A DNA stretch of 64,000 bases, taken from assembly GCF_001648355.1 (NCBI RefSeq), contig NZ_LXSL01000028.1, forward strand, positions 268,778 through 332,777, given 5' to 3'. Of this stretch, positions 26,564 through 37,340 are shown in pieces. The stretch's first letter is position 1. Each line of letters starts with the position of its first letter. Origin of the DNA: Eikenella longinqua. Its GTDB lineage: Bacteria; Pseudomonadota; Gammaproteobacteria; Burkholderiales; Neisseriaceae. The notes beneath the pieces were generated by a model that worked only from the letters and a program-made list of their open reading frames with translations, did no database searches and had not been told where the DNA came from. The position numbers were made by a program, and so were the translations under genes.

Positions 26564-27847
26564 ATGAACAAAAAAATCCTCATCGGCGGCATTGCCGGCG
26601 TCCTCCTCATCGGCGGCGCAGCCGCAGGCGGCAGCCTCTACGCCGACAAACGCCTCACCGACACCGTATATTCCCCCGAGCTCATGCAGCGCTCCTTCGG
26701 CCTGGCCAACTTCCAAGCCCAAACCAACATGGGCGCCTTCAACGGCACCGCCCAATGGCAAGGCGACTTCCTGCCCGACCCCTGCCGCCCCGAACAGAAA
26801 ATCACCATCCGCGGCACCGACACCCTGCGCCGCTCCTTCGCCGGCTACCAAATCGACACCAAAGTCTACATCGTTTCCGATTCCGAAGAATTAAACCGCA
26901 TCCTGCCCCAAGGCTTCCTGCTCAATGCCCGCCACCACATCTCCTGGAGCGGCAACGTGCAAACCAGCATCCAAGTGCCCGGCCGCAGCGTGCAGAAAGA
27001 CGGCACCACCATCACCTGGCAAGACATCAGCGGCAGCGCCACCCTACACAAAGAAAACGACGAGCTCGTGCCCGACGAAGTGCAATTCAACATCCCCTCC
27101 ATCCAAGTGCAAGCCGATCGCGCCACCTTCGCCCTGCAAAACATCAGCCACCGCAGCCGCCACGCCTTCATCGGCCACGGCAGCCTCCAATCCGGCAACG
27201 CCGAAACCACCCTCGCCAGCCTCAGCTTCAGCAGCACCCCCGGCCACAGCATCGTGCTCAACAACCTCACCAGCACCAGCAGCCAAAACATCAACGGCCA
27301 AAACATCGGCTGGGGCAGCCGCTTCAACATCGAGCGCATCAACATCACCCAGCCCAACGGCACACACACCATCCAAGACCTGCGCCTCAACACCGTGCTC
27401 AACGGCCTCGCCACCCCCGCCGTGCAAGCCTTCAGCGACCTCATGGCACGCCAGCGCAGCAGCTGCATTCCGCAAGAAGAGCTCAAAGCCAAGCTCAGCG
27501 AAATCGCCACCGCCGTGCTCAACAGCGGCCTGAGCATCCAAGCCCAAGGCAACCAAATCAAGCTCGACGGCGCCCCCCTCACCGCCGACGCCCAGCTCAC
27601 CCTGCCCCCCGGCCAATACGCCAACCTTGACCAAGTCAACCCCAGCACCCTGCTGAGCAAACTGCAATACCGCGCCGACATCCGCATCAGCAAAGGCTTC
27701 ATCAGCGCCGCCGGCCGCACCTTCGCCGACTGGTCCAACAGCAGCCACAGCGAAGCCGACACCCAGCAGATTATCGACAAACTGCTCGCCCAGCCCGGCG
27801 CCAGCCAAGAAGGCGACACCATCCGCCTCAGCTACCAGCAGCCCTAA
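26564..27847 (+). CDS. DUF945 (YdgA-type) family protein
   Basis: The protein has 427 residues. One N-terminal membrane segment (about 5-24, GGIAGVLLIGGAAAGG) anchors a long periplasmic domain. The region with YADKRLTDTVY and repeated beta-strand-like stretches matches the DUF945 family (E. coli YdgA), whose role is unknown. Serine, asparagine and glutamine are frequent in the middle (for example TSTSSQNINGQNIGWGS). GGAAAG precedes the start. Confidence 0.75.
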   Translation: MNKKILIGGIAGVLLIGGAAAGGSLYADKRLTDTVYSPELMQRSFGLANFQAQTNMGAFNGTAQWQGDFLPDPCRPEQKITIRGTDTLRRSFAGYQIDTKVYIVSDSEELNRILPQGFLLNARHHISWSGNVQTSIQVPGRSVQKDGTTITWQDISGSATLHKENDELVPDEVQFNIPSIQVQADRATFALQNISHRSRHAFIGHGSLQSGNAETTLASLSFSSTPGHSIVLNNLTSTSSQNINGQNIGWGSRFNIERINITQPNGTHTIQDLRLNTVLNGLATPAVQAFSDLMARQRSSCIPQEELKAKLSEIATAVLNSGLSIQAQGNQIKLDGAPLTADAQLTLPPGQYANLDQVNPSTLLSKLQYRADIRISKGFISAAGRTFADWSNSSHSEADTQQIIDKLLAQPGASQEGDTIRLSYQQP

Positions 27848-27861
27848 CCCCGCCGCACAGC

Positions 27862-27899
27862 AAACGGCTACCTGAAACCATTTTCAGGTAGCCGTTTTT
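27862..27899 (+). terminator. Terminator after the DUF945 gene
   Basis: AAACGGCTACCTGAAA pairs perfectly with TTTCAGGTAGCCGTTT over 16 bp with a 4-base loop, followed by TT. The DUS-like core has C at the first position. Confidence 0.85.
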
Positions 27900-27920
27900 G
27901 TCTGATACGGCCGATAAATT

Positions 27921-27957
27921 TTCAGGTAGCCTCTTGGTGTACGAAAGGCTACCTGAA
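27921..27957 (-). terminator. Inverted DUS pair after dut
   Basis: Perfect copies at 27921-27932 and 27946-27957 lie 15 bases beyond the dut stop on the minus strand. Confidence 0.65.
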
Positions 27958-27972
27958 AACTTTATTCCCCCA

Positions 27973-28425
27973 TCACATCCGCCCCGTGCTGCCGAAGCCG
28001 CCTTCGCCGCGCGTGCTTTCGGCAAACTCGTCCACCACTTTAAACTCGGGCTGCACCACCGGCACAATCACCATCTGCGCCACGCGCGCCATCGGCTCGA
28101 TGGTGAAGCTTTCGCTGCTGCGGTTCCACAGCGAAATTTTCAGCTCGCCCTGGTAGTCGGAATCGATCAGGCCCACCAAGTTGCCCAGCACGATGCCGTT
28201 TTTGTGGCCGAGGCCGGAGCGCGGCAGCAGCACGGCGGCATAAGCGGGGTTGGCCAAGTGGATGGCGATGCCGGTGGGCACGAGGTAGGTGGCGCCGGGG
28301 GCGAGCTCGACGGCTTCGTCCAGGCAGGCGCGCAAATCGAGGCCGGCGGCGCCGGGGGTGGCGTAGTGCGGCAGGTGCTCCTGCATTTTGGGGTTGAGGA
28401 TTTTGAGTTCGACGGTGGGGGTCAT
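27973..28425 (-). CDS. dut: dUTP diphosphatase
   Basis: The protein has 150 residues. It hydrolyses dUTP to dUMP, keeping uracil out of DNA. The five trimeric-dUTPase motifs are present: [56 protein letters not shown] and the C-terminal [10 protein letters not shown]. The start at 28425 has AAAGAGG upstream; an ATG ten codons earlier lies next to a DUS with no ribosome binding site. Confidence 0.96.
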   Translation of the reverse strand: MTPTVELKILNPKMQEHLPHYATPGAAGLDLRACLDEAVELAPGATYLVPTGIAIHLANPAYAAVLLPRSGLGHKNGIVLGNLVGLIDSDYQGELKISLWNRSSESFTIEPMARVAQMVIVPVVQPEFKVVDEFAESTRGEGGFGSTGRM

Positions 28426-28466
28426 AGACGCCTCTTTAACTATTTGAATTTTCATGATGATAAATT

Positions 28467-28504
28467 TTCAGGTAGCCTGCCGCAGGGCATAAAGGCTACC
28501 TGAA
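28467..28504 (-). terminator. Inverted DUS pair between fabG and dut
   Basis: Perfect copies at 28467-28478 and 28493-28504 lie 20 bases past the fabG stop on the minus strand. Confidence 0.6.
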
Positions 28505-28523
28505 AATCCGGCTGCACTGCGGC

Positions 28524-29270
28524 TTAGGGCATCAGCATACCGCCGTTCACGTGCAGGGTTTGGCCGGTGATGTAGCGCGCCTGCTCGGAAGCGAGGAACA
28601 AAACGGCGGCGGCCACGTCGTCTGCTTCGCCGAATTTGCCCAGCGAAGTTTGCGCGGTAAATGCGGCGCGGACTTCTTCCGGCAGGGCTTGGGTCATGGC
28701 GGTATCGATGAAGCCGGGCGCCACGCAGTTTACGGTAATGCCGCGGCTGCCCACTTCGCGCGCCAGGGATTTGGAAAAGCCGATGAGGCCGGCTTTGGCG
28801 GCGGCGTAGTTGCTCTGGCCGGCGTTGCCCATCGCGCCCACCACGGAAGTGATGCTGATGATGCGGCCGCCGCGCTGCTTCATCATGCCGCGCAACACGG
28901 CTTTGCTGGCGCGGAACACGGATTTGAGATTCACCTGCATAATCTCGTCCCACTCTTCTTCTTTCATGCGCATCAACAAGTTGTCGCGCGTGATGCCGGC
29001 ATTGTTCACCAAGATATCCAATTTGCCAAACTCTTTTTCGATGCCGGCAATCAGGTTTTCAATGCTGTTTTCTTCGTTGATTTCCAGCACGCGGCCATGC
29101 CCCTGCCATTGCGCCAGCTGCCGGCCGACGGCGGCGGCGCTTTCTTCGGTAATAGCAGTACCAATAACGGTAGCGCCGGCTTGCGCCAGCGTGGCGGCAA
29201 TGGCCGCGCCGATACCGCGCGAGGCGCCGGTAACCAAGGCAATTTTTTGAGAGAGATTTTGGGTAAGCAT
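28524..29270 (-). CDS. fabG: 3-oxoacyl-[ACP] reductase
   Basis: The protein has 248 residues, a short-chain dehydrogenase. It reduces 3-oxoacyl-ACP with NADPH in fatty-acid elongation. Motifs are ALVTGASRGIGAAIA (about 12-26), LVNNAGITRDN near 88, the catalytic Ser (SITSVVGAMGN) and YAAAKAGLIGF (Tyr and Lys near 155-159), and NCVAPGFIDTAMT. AAGGAA precedes the start. It follows fabD on the same strand with 68 bases holding a DUS hairpin. Confidence 0.96.
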   Translation of the reverse strand: MLTQNLSQKIALVTGASRGIGAAIAATLAQAGATVIGTAITEESAAAVGRQLAQWQGHGRVLEINEENSIENLIAGIEKEFGKLDILVNNAGITRDNLLMRMKEEEWDEIMQVNLKSVFRASKAVLRGMMKQRGGRIISITSVVGAMGNAGQSNYAAAKAGLIGFSKSLAREVGSRGITVNCVAPGFIDTAMTQALPEEVRAAFTAQTSLGKFGEADDVAAAVLFLASEQARYITGQTLHVNGGMLMP

Positions 29271-29301
29271 ATCGGGATTCCTTTTCAGTGGGAAATGGGG
29301 T

Positions 29302-29336
29302 TTCAGGTAGCCTCCAAGCGTTGGAGGCTACCTGAA
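29302..29336 (-). terminator. Inverted DUS pair between fabD and fabG
   Basis: Perfect copies at 29302-29313 and 29325-29336 are joined by CCAAGCGTTGG, so the stem extends beyond the DUS to about 17 bp. It lies two bases after the fabD stop. Confidence 0.65.
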
Positions 29337-29338
29337 AA

Positions 29339-30265
29339 TTAATGCGCGGCGATAAACGCGTCCACGGCTTCCTGCGAAGTGAGCGCGGCGCACGCGGCAG
29401 ATTTGTCGATGCGTTTGGCCAGGCCGGCCAGCACCTTGCCCGGACCGCACTCGGCAGATTCGGCAAGGCCTTCGCGCACCAGGAGCGCCACGGTTTCCGT
29501 CCAGCGCACCGGGCTGTAAAGCTGGCGCACCAGCGCGTCTTTGATTTGCGCCGGGTCGGCATAAGAAGCCACGTCCACATTGTTGATCACGCGGATTTGC
29601 GGCGCCTGCAAGGCCACGTTTTGCAGCGCGGCGGCCAGCTTCTCGGCAGCGGGCTTCATCAGGCTGCAATGCGAAGGCACCGATACGGGCAGCGGCAGCG
29701 CGCGTTTGGCGCCGGCTTCCTTGGCGGCGGCCATGGCGCGTTCCACCGCGGCCGCGTCGCCCGCAATCACCACCTGGCCGGGCGAATTGAAGTTCACCGC
29801 CTCCACCACCTGCCCTTGCGCGGCAGCGGCGCAAACTTGGCGCACGGCATCGTCTTCCAAGCCCAACACGGCGGCCATCGCGCCCTGCCCCTGCGGCACG
29901 GCCGACTGCATCAGCTCGGCGCGCAGGCGCACCAGGCGCACGGCATCGGCAAAATCCAGGCTGCCCGCGGCCACCAGCGCGCTGTATTCGCCCAGGCTGT
30001 GCCCGGCCACGGCGGCGGGCGCTTTGCCGCCGGCTTCGAGGTAGGCGCGGTAGGTGGCCACGCCGGCGGCCAGCATCAGCGGCTGGGTATTCACGGTTTG
30101 GCCGATGAGGGCGGCGTCTTCGCCGTTCATCATCGCCCACAAATCCTGATTCAGCGCGGCGGAGGCTTCCTCGAAGGTGTGGCGCACCACGGATACGCCG
30201 TCGAAGCCGGCCATCATGTTCAGGCTCTGCGAGCCCTGGCCGGGAAAGAAAAAGGCAAAAGACAT
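29339..30265 (-). CDS. fabD: Malonyl CoA-acyl carrier protein transacylase
   Basis: The protein has 308 residues. It transfers malonyl from CoA to ACP to feed fatty-acid synthesis. It starts with FAFFFPGQGSQ; the nucleophile serine is in AGHSLGEYSALVAAG near 92; the arginine motif RLRAELMQ is near 117; the catalytic histidine is in VSVPSHCSLM near 200; and ECGPGKVLAGL is near the end. AAGGAAA precedes the start. Confidence 0.97.
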   Translation of the reverse strand: MSFAFFFPGQGSQSLNMMAGFDGVSVVRHTFEEASAALNQDLWAMMNGEDAALIGQTVNTQPLMLAAGVATYRAYLEAGGKAPAAVAGHSLGEYSALVAAGSLDFADAVRLVRLRAELMQSAVPQGQGAMAAVLGLEDDAVRQVCAAAAQGQVVEAVNFNSPGQVVIAGDAAAVERAMAAAKEAGAKRALPLPVSVPSHCSLMKPAAEKLAAALQNVALQAPQIRVINNVDVASYADPAQIKDALVRQLYSPVRWTETVALLVREGLAESAECGPGKVLAGLAKRIDKSAACAALTSQEAVDAFIAAH

Positions 30266-30309
30266 GGGGTTTCCTTATCTGAAAGAGAGGGAGAGTGTTG
30301 GCATCATAC

Positions 30310-30411
30310 AGGCTACCTGAAAAGCAATTCGGATTTTTCAGGTAGCCTCATATCGGTTTGCCGCTGCAAAAGGCTACCTGAAAAACAGCATGCCGTATTT
30401 TCAGGTAGCCT
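30310..30411 (-). terminator. Two consecutive inverted DUS pairs between guaB and fabD
   Basis: Four perfect copies occur at 30310-30321, 30337-30348, 30371-30382 and 30400-30411, alternating in orientation. The pair nearest guaB lies 10 bases past its stop. Confidence 0.7.
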
Positions 30412-30420
30412 CACATCGCA

Positions 30421-31911
<1,491 letters not shown>

Positions 31912-31984
31912 CTAATAATGCGGCGGCATTGTAGCAAATTTGCCGGCATTTAGTAAGCACCCCCGCCACAAACCCGCTCCAAGC

Positions 31985-32014
31985 ATGACAGGCCGATATT
32001 ATTTGAAGTACAAT
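31985..32014 (+). promoter_or_regulatory. Predicted promoter of the DUF4124-like gene
   Basis: ATGACA (31985-31990), an 18-base spacer and TACAAT (32009-32014) precede the gene by about 40 bases. Confidence 0.55.
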
Positions 32015-32055
32015 GAAACCGATTGTGTAACCATACTCAACGGGAAGACTTCCAA

Positions 32056-32526
32056 ATGAATAAAAAACTCTCTCTTTTGGCTGCCTGCGCGGCCGCGATG
32101 CTGTTTTCAGGTAGCCTGATGGCCGAAGACGTGTATGAATGGAAATCCGGCCGCGTTTCCACCTATTCCGACGTGCCGAAAAACCTCACCCCGGCCACCA
32201 GCAACATTGTGAACGTGCGCACGCAAACCTCCCGCCCCGCCGCCGCTCCGGTGAGCCAGCAGCAAAACCAGCTGCCGCAGATTCAAAACAATAACGGCGA
32301 AATTTCCGCCGCCGATTTGCAAGCCATGGCCAACCAACGTCAGATGGAAGAAAACAAAGCCACTGAAGAAGCCAACCGCAAAGTGCAAGAGCAAAACGAA
32401 GCTGCCCGTGCCAGCAACTGCAACGTGGCGCGCATCAACCTGCAACACGCGCAAACCGCCCGCATCCAAAACCGCGAGCAGCTGATTCAGCAATACCAAA
32501 GCAACGTCAACCAATACTGCAACTAA
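32056..32526 (+). CDS. DUF4124-like exported protein
   Basis: The protein has 156 residues. A signal peptide (about 1-24, ending SLMA) is followed by VYEWKSGRVSTYSDVPKNL, the pattern of DUF4124 domains, then a Gln/Asn/Glu-rich helical region (about 75-140) and a conserved-looking C-terminus with cysteines (SNCNVARINLQHA; NQYCN). A DUS at 32106-32117 encodes S-G-S-L within the signal peptide. The role is unknown; it is presumably periplasmic. Confidence 0.75.
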   Translation: MNKKLSLLAACAAAMLFSGSLMAEDVYEWKSGRVSTYSDVPKNLTPATSNIVNVRTQTSRPAAAPVSQQQNQLPQIQNNNGEISAADLQAMANQRQMEENKATEEANRKVQEQNEAARASNCNVARINLQHAQTARIQNREQLIQQYQSNVNQYCN

Positions 32527-32601
32527 CGGTTGAACCAAACTCCCGGCTTCGATTCAGCCGGCCGTTTCGGTCTGCCGCAACATTCCCGACCCCATCCGGC
32601 C

Positions 32602-34431
32602 ATGTCTGATTTCGATCCGAACACCATACTCGGCAACCTGCCCAACCTGCCCGGCGTTTACCGCTTTTTGGACAAGGACGGGCAGGTTTTGTATGTCGGC
32701 AAAGCGGTAAACCTCAAACGCCGCGTGAGCAGCTATTTCCAGAAAAACGACCTCTCCCCGCGCATCGCCCTGATGGTGCGGCAGATTGCCCACATCGAAA
32801 TCACGGTTACCCGCTCCGAAACCGAAGCGCTGATTCTGGAAAACAACTTCATCAAAGCCCTGTCGCCCAAATACAATATCCTGTTCCGCGACGACAAATC
32901 CTATCCCTATCTGATGCTCACCGGCCACGCCTTCCCGCAGATGGCCTACTACCGCGGCACCCTAAAAAAGCCCAACCAATACTTCGGCCCCTACCCCAAC
33001 AGCTACGCCGTGCGCGACAGCATCCAGATTCTGCAAAAAGTTTTCCTGCTGCGCACCTGCGAAGACAGCGTGTTCGAACACCGCGACCGCCCCTGCCTGC
33101 TCTACCAAATCAAACGCTGCTCCGCCCCCTGCGTCGGCCACATCTCGCAGGAAGACTACCGCACCAGCGTCGAGCAAGCCGTTACCTTCCTCAACGGCAA
33201 AGCCGACAGCCTGCTGCACAGCCTCACCGCCAAAATGCAGCATGCCGCCGAAACGCTCGACTTCGAACACGCCGCCCGCTACCGCGACCAAATCCAAGCC
33301 CTCGGCAAAATCCAGAGCCAGCAGTTTATCGACAGCAACAACCCCAACGCCGCCCACAACATCGACATCCTCGCCCTCGCTGCCGAACAAGGCAGCGTCT
33401 GCATCCACTGGGTCAGCATCCGCAACGGCCGGCGCGTGGGCGAAAAAAGCTTCTTCCCCGACAGCCGACACACCGCGCCCGAAGAAGCCGCCGAATACGG
33501 CGAAGCCTTTACCGCCCAGCATTACCTCGGCCGCGACAAGCCCGACATCATCATCAGCAACTTCAGGCTACCTGAAAACCTGCAAGCCGCCCTGATAGAA
33601 GAACAAGGCAAACAAATCCGCTTCGTTTTCAAAACCACCGGCGAGCGCCGCGTCTGGCTGCAAATGGCCGAGCAGAACGCCCGGCTCGCCCTCAGCCAGC
33701 ACCGGCAGCAAAACCAAAACCAGCAGCAGCGCCTCCAATCCCTGGCCGAACTGCTGCAACTGCCCGCCGCCGAGCTTAACCGCATCGAATGCTTCGACAT
33801 CAGCCACACCCAAGGCGAAGCCACCGTTGCCTCTTGCGTCGTGTATGAAAACGAAAGCATGCGCCCCGACCAATACCGCCGCTACAACATCCACACCGCC
33901 CAGCCCGGCGACGACTACGCCGCCATGCGCGAAGTGCTCACCCGCCGCTATGGCAAACTCGCCGAAGGCAACGACGAAGACGGCAAATGGCCCGATTTGG
34001 TGCTCATCGACGGCGGCAAAGGTCAGGTAAACATGGCACGGCAAGTGTGGCAGGATTTGGGCATCAGCCTGCCCATGGTCGGCATCGCCAAAGGCCCCGA
34101 GCGCAAAGCCGGGCTCGAAGAATTGATTATTCCCCACTTGGGCACTACCATGCAGCTGCCGCCGCACCACCCCGCCCTGCACCTATTGCAAACCGTGCGC
34201 GACGAATCGCACCGCTTCGCCATCACCGGCCACCGCCGCAAACGCGGCAAAGCCCGCGTTACCTCCTCGCTGGCCGAAATCCCCGGCGTGGGCGACAAAC
34301 GCCGCCGCAGCCTGCTCACCCGCTTCGGCGGCCTGCGCGGCATCCAAGCCGCCAGCATCGACGACCTGGCGCAAACCGAAGGCATCAGCCGCGCCCTCGC
34401 CGAAAAAATCTACGATGCCCTGCATCACTAA
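32602..34431 (+). CDS. uvrC: Excinuclease ABC subunit C
   Basis: The protein has 609 residues. It makes both incisions in nucleotide excision repair. The N-terminal GIY-YIG nuclease contains PGVYRFLDKDGQVLYVGKAVNLKRRVSSYF (about 14-43), then the UVR segment near 205-240. The C-terminal RNase H-like nuclease has CFDISHTQGEATVASCVV near 400 and DLVLIDGGKGQV near 468, followed by helix-hairpin-helix motifs (IPGVGDKRRRSLLTRFGG). ATG 32602 fits the family; a TTG start at 32530 would add 24 unrelated residues. A DUS at 33565-33576 encodes R-L-P-E. Confidence 0.96.
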   Translation: MSDFDPNTILGNLPNLPGVYRFLDKDGQVLYVGKAVNLKRRVSSYFQKNDLSPRIALMVRQIAHIEITVTRSETEALILENNFIKALSPKYNILFRDDKSYPYLMLTGHAFPQMAYYRGTLKKPNQYFGPYPNSYAVRDSIQILQKVFLLRTCEDSVFEHRDRPCLLYQIKRCSAPCVGHISQEDYRTSVEQAVTFLNGKADSLLHSLTAKMQHAAETLDFEHAARYRDQIQALGKIQSQQFIDSNNPNAAHNIDILALAAEQGSVCIHWVSIRNGRRVGEKSFFPDSRHTAPEEAAEYGEAFTAQHYLGRDKPDIIISNFRLPENLQAALIEEQGKQIRFVFKTTGERRVWLQMAEQNARLALSQHRQQNQNQQQRLQSLAELLQLPAAELNRIECFDISHTQGEATVASCVVYENESMRPDQYRRYNIHTAQPGDDYAAMREVLTRRYGKLAEGNDEDGKWPDLVLIDGGKGQVNMARQVWQDLGISLPMVGIAKGPERKAGLEELIIPHLGTTMQLPPHHPALHLLQTVRDESHRFAITGHRRKRGKARVTSSLAEIPGVGDKRRRSLLTRFGGLRGIQAASIDDLAQTEGISRALAEKIYDALHH

Positions 34432-34452
34432 AACCATAAAAGAGACAACAAA

Positions 34453-35043
34453 ATGCCGTGGAACGTCCCCATCCTGCTCACCTGGTCGCGCATCATCATG
34501 ATCCCCCTGTTCACCGCCCTGTTCTACCTGCCGGCGGCCTGGCGGGTGAGCATCCAAACCATCAACTGGTGCGCCGCCGCCCTGTTCGTGCTCGCCGCCG
34601 TTACCGACTGGTTCGACGGCTACCTCGCCCGCAAATGGCAGCAAACCTCCGATTTCGGCGCCTTCCTCGACCCCGTGGCCGACAAGCTCATGGTGGCCGT
34701 GGCCCTCATCCTCTTGGTGAAGCTCGACCGCACCTGGGCCATCTACGCCATCATCATCATCGGCCGCGAAATCACCATCTCCGCCCTGCGCGAATGGATG
34801 GCACAGTTGGGCAAACGCAACAGCGTGGCCGTGGCCACCATCGGCAAATTCAAAACCGCCGCCCAAATGGTCGCCATCACCCTGCTGCTGCTGGAAAGCT
34901 GGCCCGCCCTCGGCCTCGACTTCCTCTGGCTCGGCAACGCCCTCATGTTTGCCGCCTGCGTGCTCACCCTGTGGTCGATGTTCTACTACCTCAAAATGGC
35001 CGCCAAAGAATTCAAACAGCCCCGCCCGCCCGAGGCAGCCTAA
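34453..35043 (+). CDS. pgsA: CDP-diacylglycerol-glycerol-3-phosphate 3-phosphatidyltransferase
   Basis: The protein has 196 residues with about four to six membrane segments. It makes phosphatidylglycerol phosphate. The CDP-alcohol phosphotransferase signature is complete: DWFDGYLARKWQQTSDFGAFLDPVADK, with the metal-binding aspartates near 53-80. AAAGAGA precedes the start, 21 bases after uvrC, so the two may be co-transcribed. Confidence 0.96.
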   Translation: MPWNVPILLTWSRIIMIPLFTALFYLPAAWRVSIQTINWCAAALFVLAAVTDWFDGYLARKWQQTSDFGAFLDPVADKLMVAVALILLVKLDRTWAIYAIIIIGREITISALREWMAQLGKRNSVAVATIGKFKTAAQMVAITLLLLESWPALGLDFLWLGNALMFAACVLTLWSMFYYLKMAAKEFKQPRPPEAA

Positions 35044-35090
35044 ACACTCCGCGCACGCCGTTCATCCACCGCACCGAAGCCCGCATATTT

Positions 35091-35204
35091 TTCAGGTAGC
35101 CTCCACCCAAACCCAAGCTACCTGAAACACGACGCACAAGATGAAATTCACAAACATTCCCAACATTTTCAGGTAGCCTTCCACCATGCCAAAGGCTACC
35201 TGAA
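35091..35204 (+). terminator. Two DUS hairpins after pgsA
   Basis: A perfect DUS (35091-35102) faces the variant AAGCTACCTGAA (35115-35126), and then a perfect pair lies at 35168-35179 and 35193-35204. They fill most of the 226 bases between pgsA and hemD; nothing else is seen there. Confidence 0.65.
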
Positions 35205-35269
35205 AACATAAGTTTCAACACAATTTCTGTGAGGCCAAAACACCAGCCCACCCAATCTACCCCCCGCCG

Positions 35270-36010
35270 ATGCCTACCCCCGCCCTCCTCCTTATCCGCC
35301 CCGCCGCCCGCATTCCCGCCGACGCCGCCCTGTGCCGCCGCGCCGGCTGGCAGCCCGTGCCCTTCCCGCTCATCCGCATTGCCGCCGAGCTGGCCGAGCT
35401 GCCCGTGCAGATGCGGCAGGCCGCAGCCGCCGTGTGGGTGAGTCCCGGCGCCGTGGAAACCGCCCTGCCCGCATTTTCAGGTAGCCTTTCGCATTTAACC
35501 CGGCCGCAAATCGCCGTGGGCGGCGGCACCGCCCAAGCCCTGTGGCAGGCCGGCTGCCCGCATATCGTCGTTCCCGACGGCGGCCACGACAGCGAAGCCG
35601 TGCTCGGCCTGCCCGTGTGGCGCACGCTGAACCGAGGCGCCAACATCCTGATTGTGCGCGGCGCACACGGCCGCAATCTGTTGCCCGAAAGCCTGCGCCA
35701 ACGCGGTTTTCAGGTAGCCTGCGCCGATATTTACCAGCGCCTGCCGCTTGAGCCCGATTGGGCGCAATTCCGCGCCGCGCAGCCCGCCGCCGCTTGGATT
35801 ACTTCCGCCGAACAAGTGCGCCTGCTGTTTGCCGCCGCGCCCGCAAACCTAACGCAGGCACTGCAATCCTTGCTATACTTCGCCCATCATCCGCGCATCG
35901 CCCAAGCCCTGAGCCAGGCCGGCGCGGCACGCATCCGCCTGCTCGGTTCGGCCGCAGAGCTGGAAAACGCGTTGATTGCCGAACGGCAAAACCTCATTCA
36001 GGCTACCTGA
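35270..36010 (+). CDS. hemD: Uroporphyrinogen-III synthase
   Basis: The protein has 246 residues. It closes hydroxymethylbilane to uroporphyrinogen III. The family is poorly conserved, but the start (LLIRPAARIPADAALCRRAGWQPVPFPLIRI), the AVGGGTAQAL segment, LIVRGAHGRNLLPESLRQRGFQVACADIYQR and context (hemX and hemY follow) fit. Two DUS encode F-S-G-S-L (35476-35487) and F-Q-V-A (35709-35720). A third (36000-36011) supplies the last residues and the TGA, giving Ala-Thr-stop. Confidence 0.9.
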   Translation: MPTPALLLIRPAARIPADAALCRRAGWQPVPFPLIRIAAELAELPVQMRQAAAAVWVSPGAVETALPAFSGSLSHLTRPQIAVGGGTAQALWQAGCPHIVVPDGGHDSEAVLGLPVWRTLNRGANILIVRGAHGRNLLPESLRQRGFQVACADIYQRLPLEPDWAQFRAAQPAAAWITSAEQVRLLFAAAPANLTQALQSLLYFAHHPRIAQALSQAGAARIRLLGSAAELENALIAERQNLIQAT

Positions 36011-36051
36011 AAACATACAGCGCACGCCGCGCCCTATTTTTCAGGTAGCCT
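36000..36051 (+). terminator. DUS pair at the end of hemD
   Basis: The DUS containing the hemD stop (36000-36011) and an opposite copy (36040-36051) form a stem with a 28-base loop before hemX. Confidence 0.55.
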
Positions 36052-36092
36052 CATAAGCCACAGAACAGATTGAACATTAGGAAAGGAATAGC

Positions 36093-37340
36093 ATGAGCCA
36101 ACCGGAAAACGAAGCCGTACCCGCCCCCCAGCCGCCCGCTCCCGCCACGCCCCCCGCACCCGTGGTAATCAAATCCGGCAGCAAAGGCTTGGGCTTGTTT
36201 GCCCTGGTGCTGGCCGTGCTCGGCCTCGGCGCCAGCGGCTTTTTGTTCGTGCAGGGGCAAAACCTGCTCAAACGGCAAGAAATGCAGTTCGACCAAAAAA
36301 TCAGCCAGGCCGCGCTGGGCGAATCGCAAAACGCCGCCCTCCTGGCCGACAACAGCCGCAAACTGGAAAGCAGCGAAACCCTCTTCAAGCAGCTGCAAAC
36401 CGACATGCAAACCCAGCAGGCCGAAGCCGCCGCCAACAACCGCGCGCTACAAGAATTGCTGAAAACCCGCAGCGACTGGGTGGTGGACGAAGCCGAAGCC
36501 GCGCTCAACCTGGCCGGCCAGCAGCTGATGATTGCCGACAACGTGCCCGCCGCCGTGGCCGTGCTGGAGGGCTTGGATGCCCGCCTGGCGCGCTTCGAAC
36601 AGCCGCAGCTTCTGCCGCTCAAGCAGGCGGTGAGCAGCGATTTGGCCAAGCTCAAACAACGCCCCTTCACCGACACCGCCAACGCCGCGCTGCGCTTGAG
36701 CCGCCTGGAAGCCGCCGTGGGCGGGCTGCCGCTCTTGGCCGATTCCAGCCTGCGCCCGCCGCAGGCCGCCGCGCCCGCTGCCGCCGCCCCGAACGCGCCG
36801 TGGTGGCGCAATGCCTGGAACCGCACCGTGAGCGGCCTCAGGGGCATGGTGGAAATCCGCCGCTTAAATAACTCGGATGCCATCCTGATGTCGCCCGAGC
36901 AGGCGTTTTACGTGCGCGAAAACCTGCGCCTGCATCTGCTCAGCGCCCGCGTGGCCCTGATGCAGCGCCAAAACGATATTTACCAAAACGACTTGGCCAC
37001 CTCCGAAAACGCCGTGCGCCAATACTTTGATGCCGCCACGCCCGCCGCCCAATCTTGGCTGCGCGAAATCGAGCAGCTCAAAGCCTTGCAGCCGGGCGCC
37101 GGCAACGTGGGCGACAGCTTGGCTGCCAGCCTGAAAGCCATTGCCGACTACCGCCAGCTGCGCCAAGGAGAAAGCATATCCCAGCCTGAAATCGGCGCCG
37201 CCGCCTCTCAGCCCGCCGCCGCACCGGCTCAAACACCGGCCGTTTCCGCGCCGGCCGCACCGGCCGCACCGGCCACCTCTGCTCCCGCCGCGCCCGCTCC
37301 GGCGCAGGCTTCCGCCGCACGCAGGGGGATTGAATCATGA
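36093..37340 (+). CDS. hemX: HemX-family membrane protein
   Basis: The protein has 415 residues. A short cytoplasmic N-terminus rich in Pro and Ala is followed by one membrane helix (about 34-54, GLFALVLAVLGLGASGFLFV), a coiled-coil stretch (about 58-125), and the conserved region DWVVDEAEAALNLAGQQLMIADN and AFYVRENLRLHLLSARVALM of the HemX (DUF513) family. The last ~50 residues are Ala/Pro-rich. The biochemical role is unsettled, although E. coli HemX is named as a putative methyltransferase. It overlaps hemY by four bases. Confidence 0.9.
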   Translation: MSQPENEAVPAPQPPAPATPPAPVVIKSGSKGLGLFALVLAVLGLGASGFLFVQGQNLLKRQEMQFDQKISQAALGESQNAALLADNSRKLESSETLFKQLQTDMQTQQAEAAANNRALQELLKTRSDWVVDEAEAALNLAGQQLMIADNVPAAVAVLEGLDARLARFEQPQLLPLKQAVSSDLAKLKQRPFTDTANAALRLSRLEAAVGGLPLLADSSLRPPQAAAPAAAAPNAPWWRNAWNRTVSGLRGMVEIRRLNNSDAILMSPEQAFYVRENLRLHLLSARVALMQRQNDIYQNDLATSENAVRQYFDAATPAAQSWLREIEQLKALQPGAGNVGDSLAASLKAIADYRQLRQGESISQPEIGAAASQPAAAPAQTPAVSAPAAPAAPATSAPAAPAPAQASAARRGIES

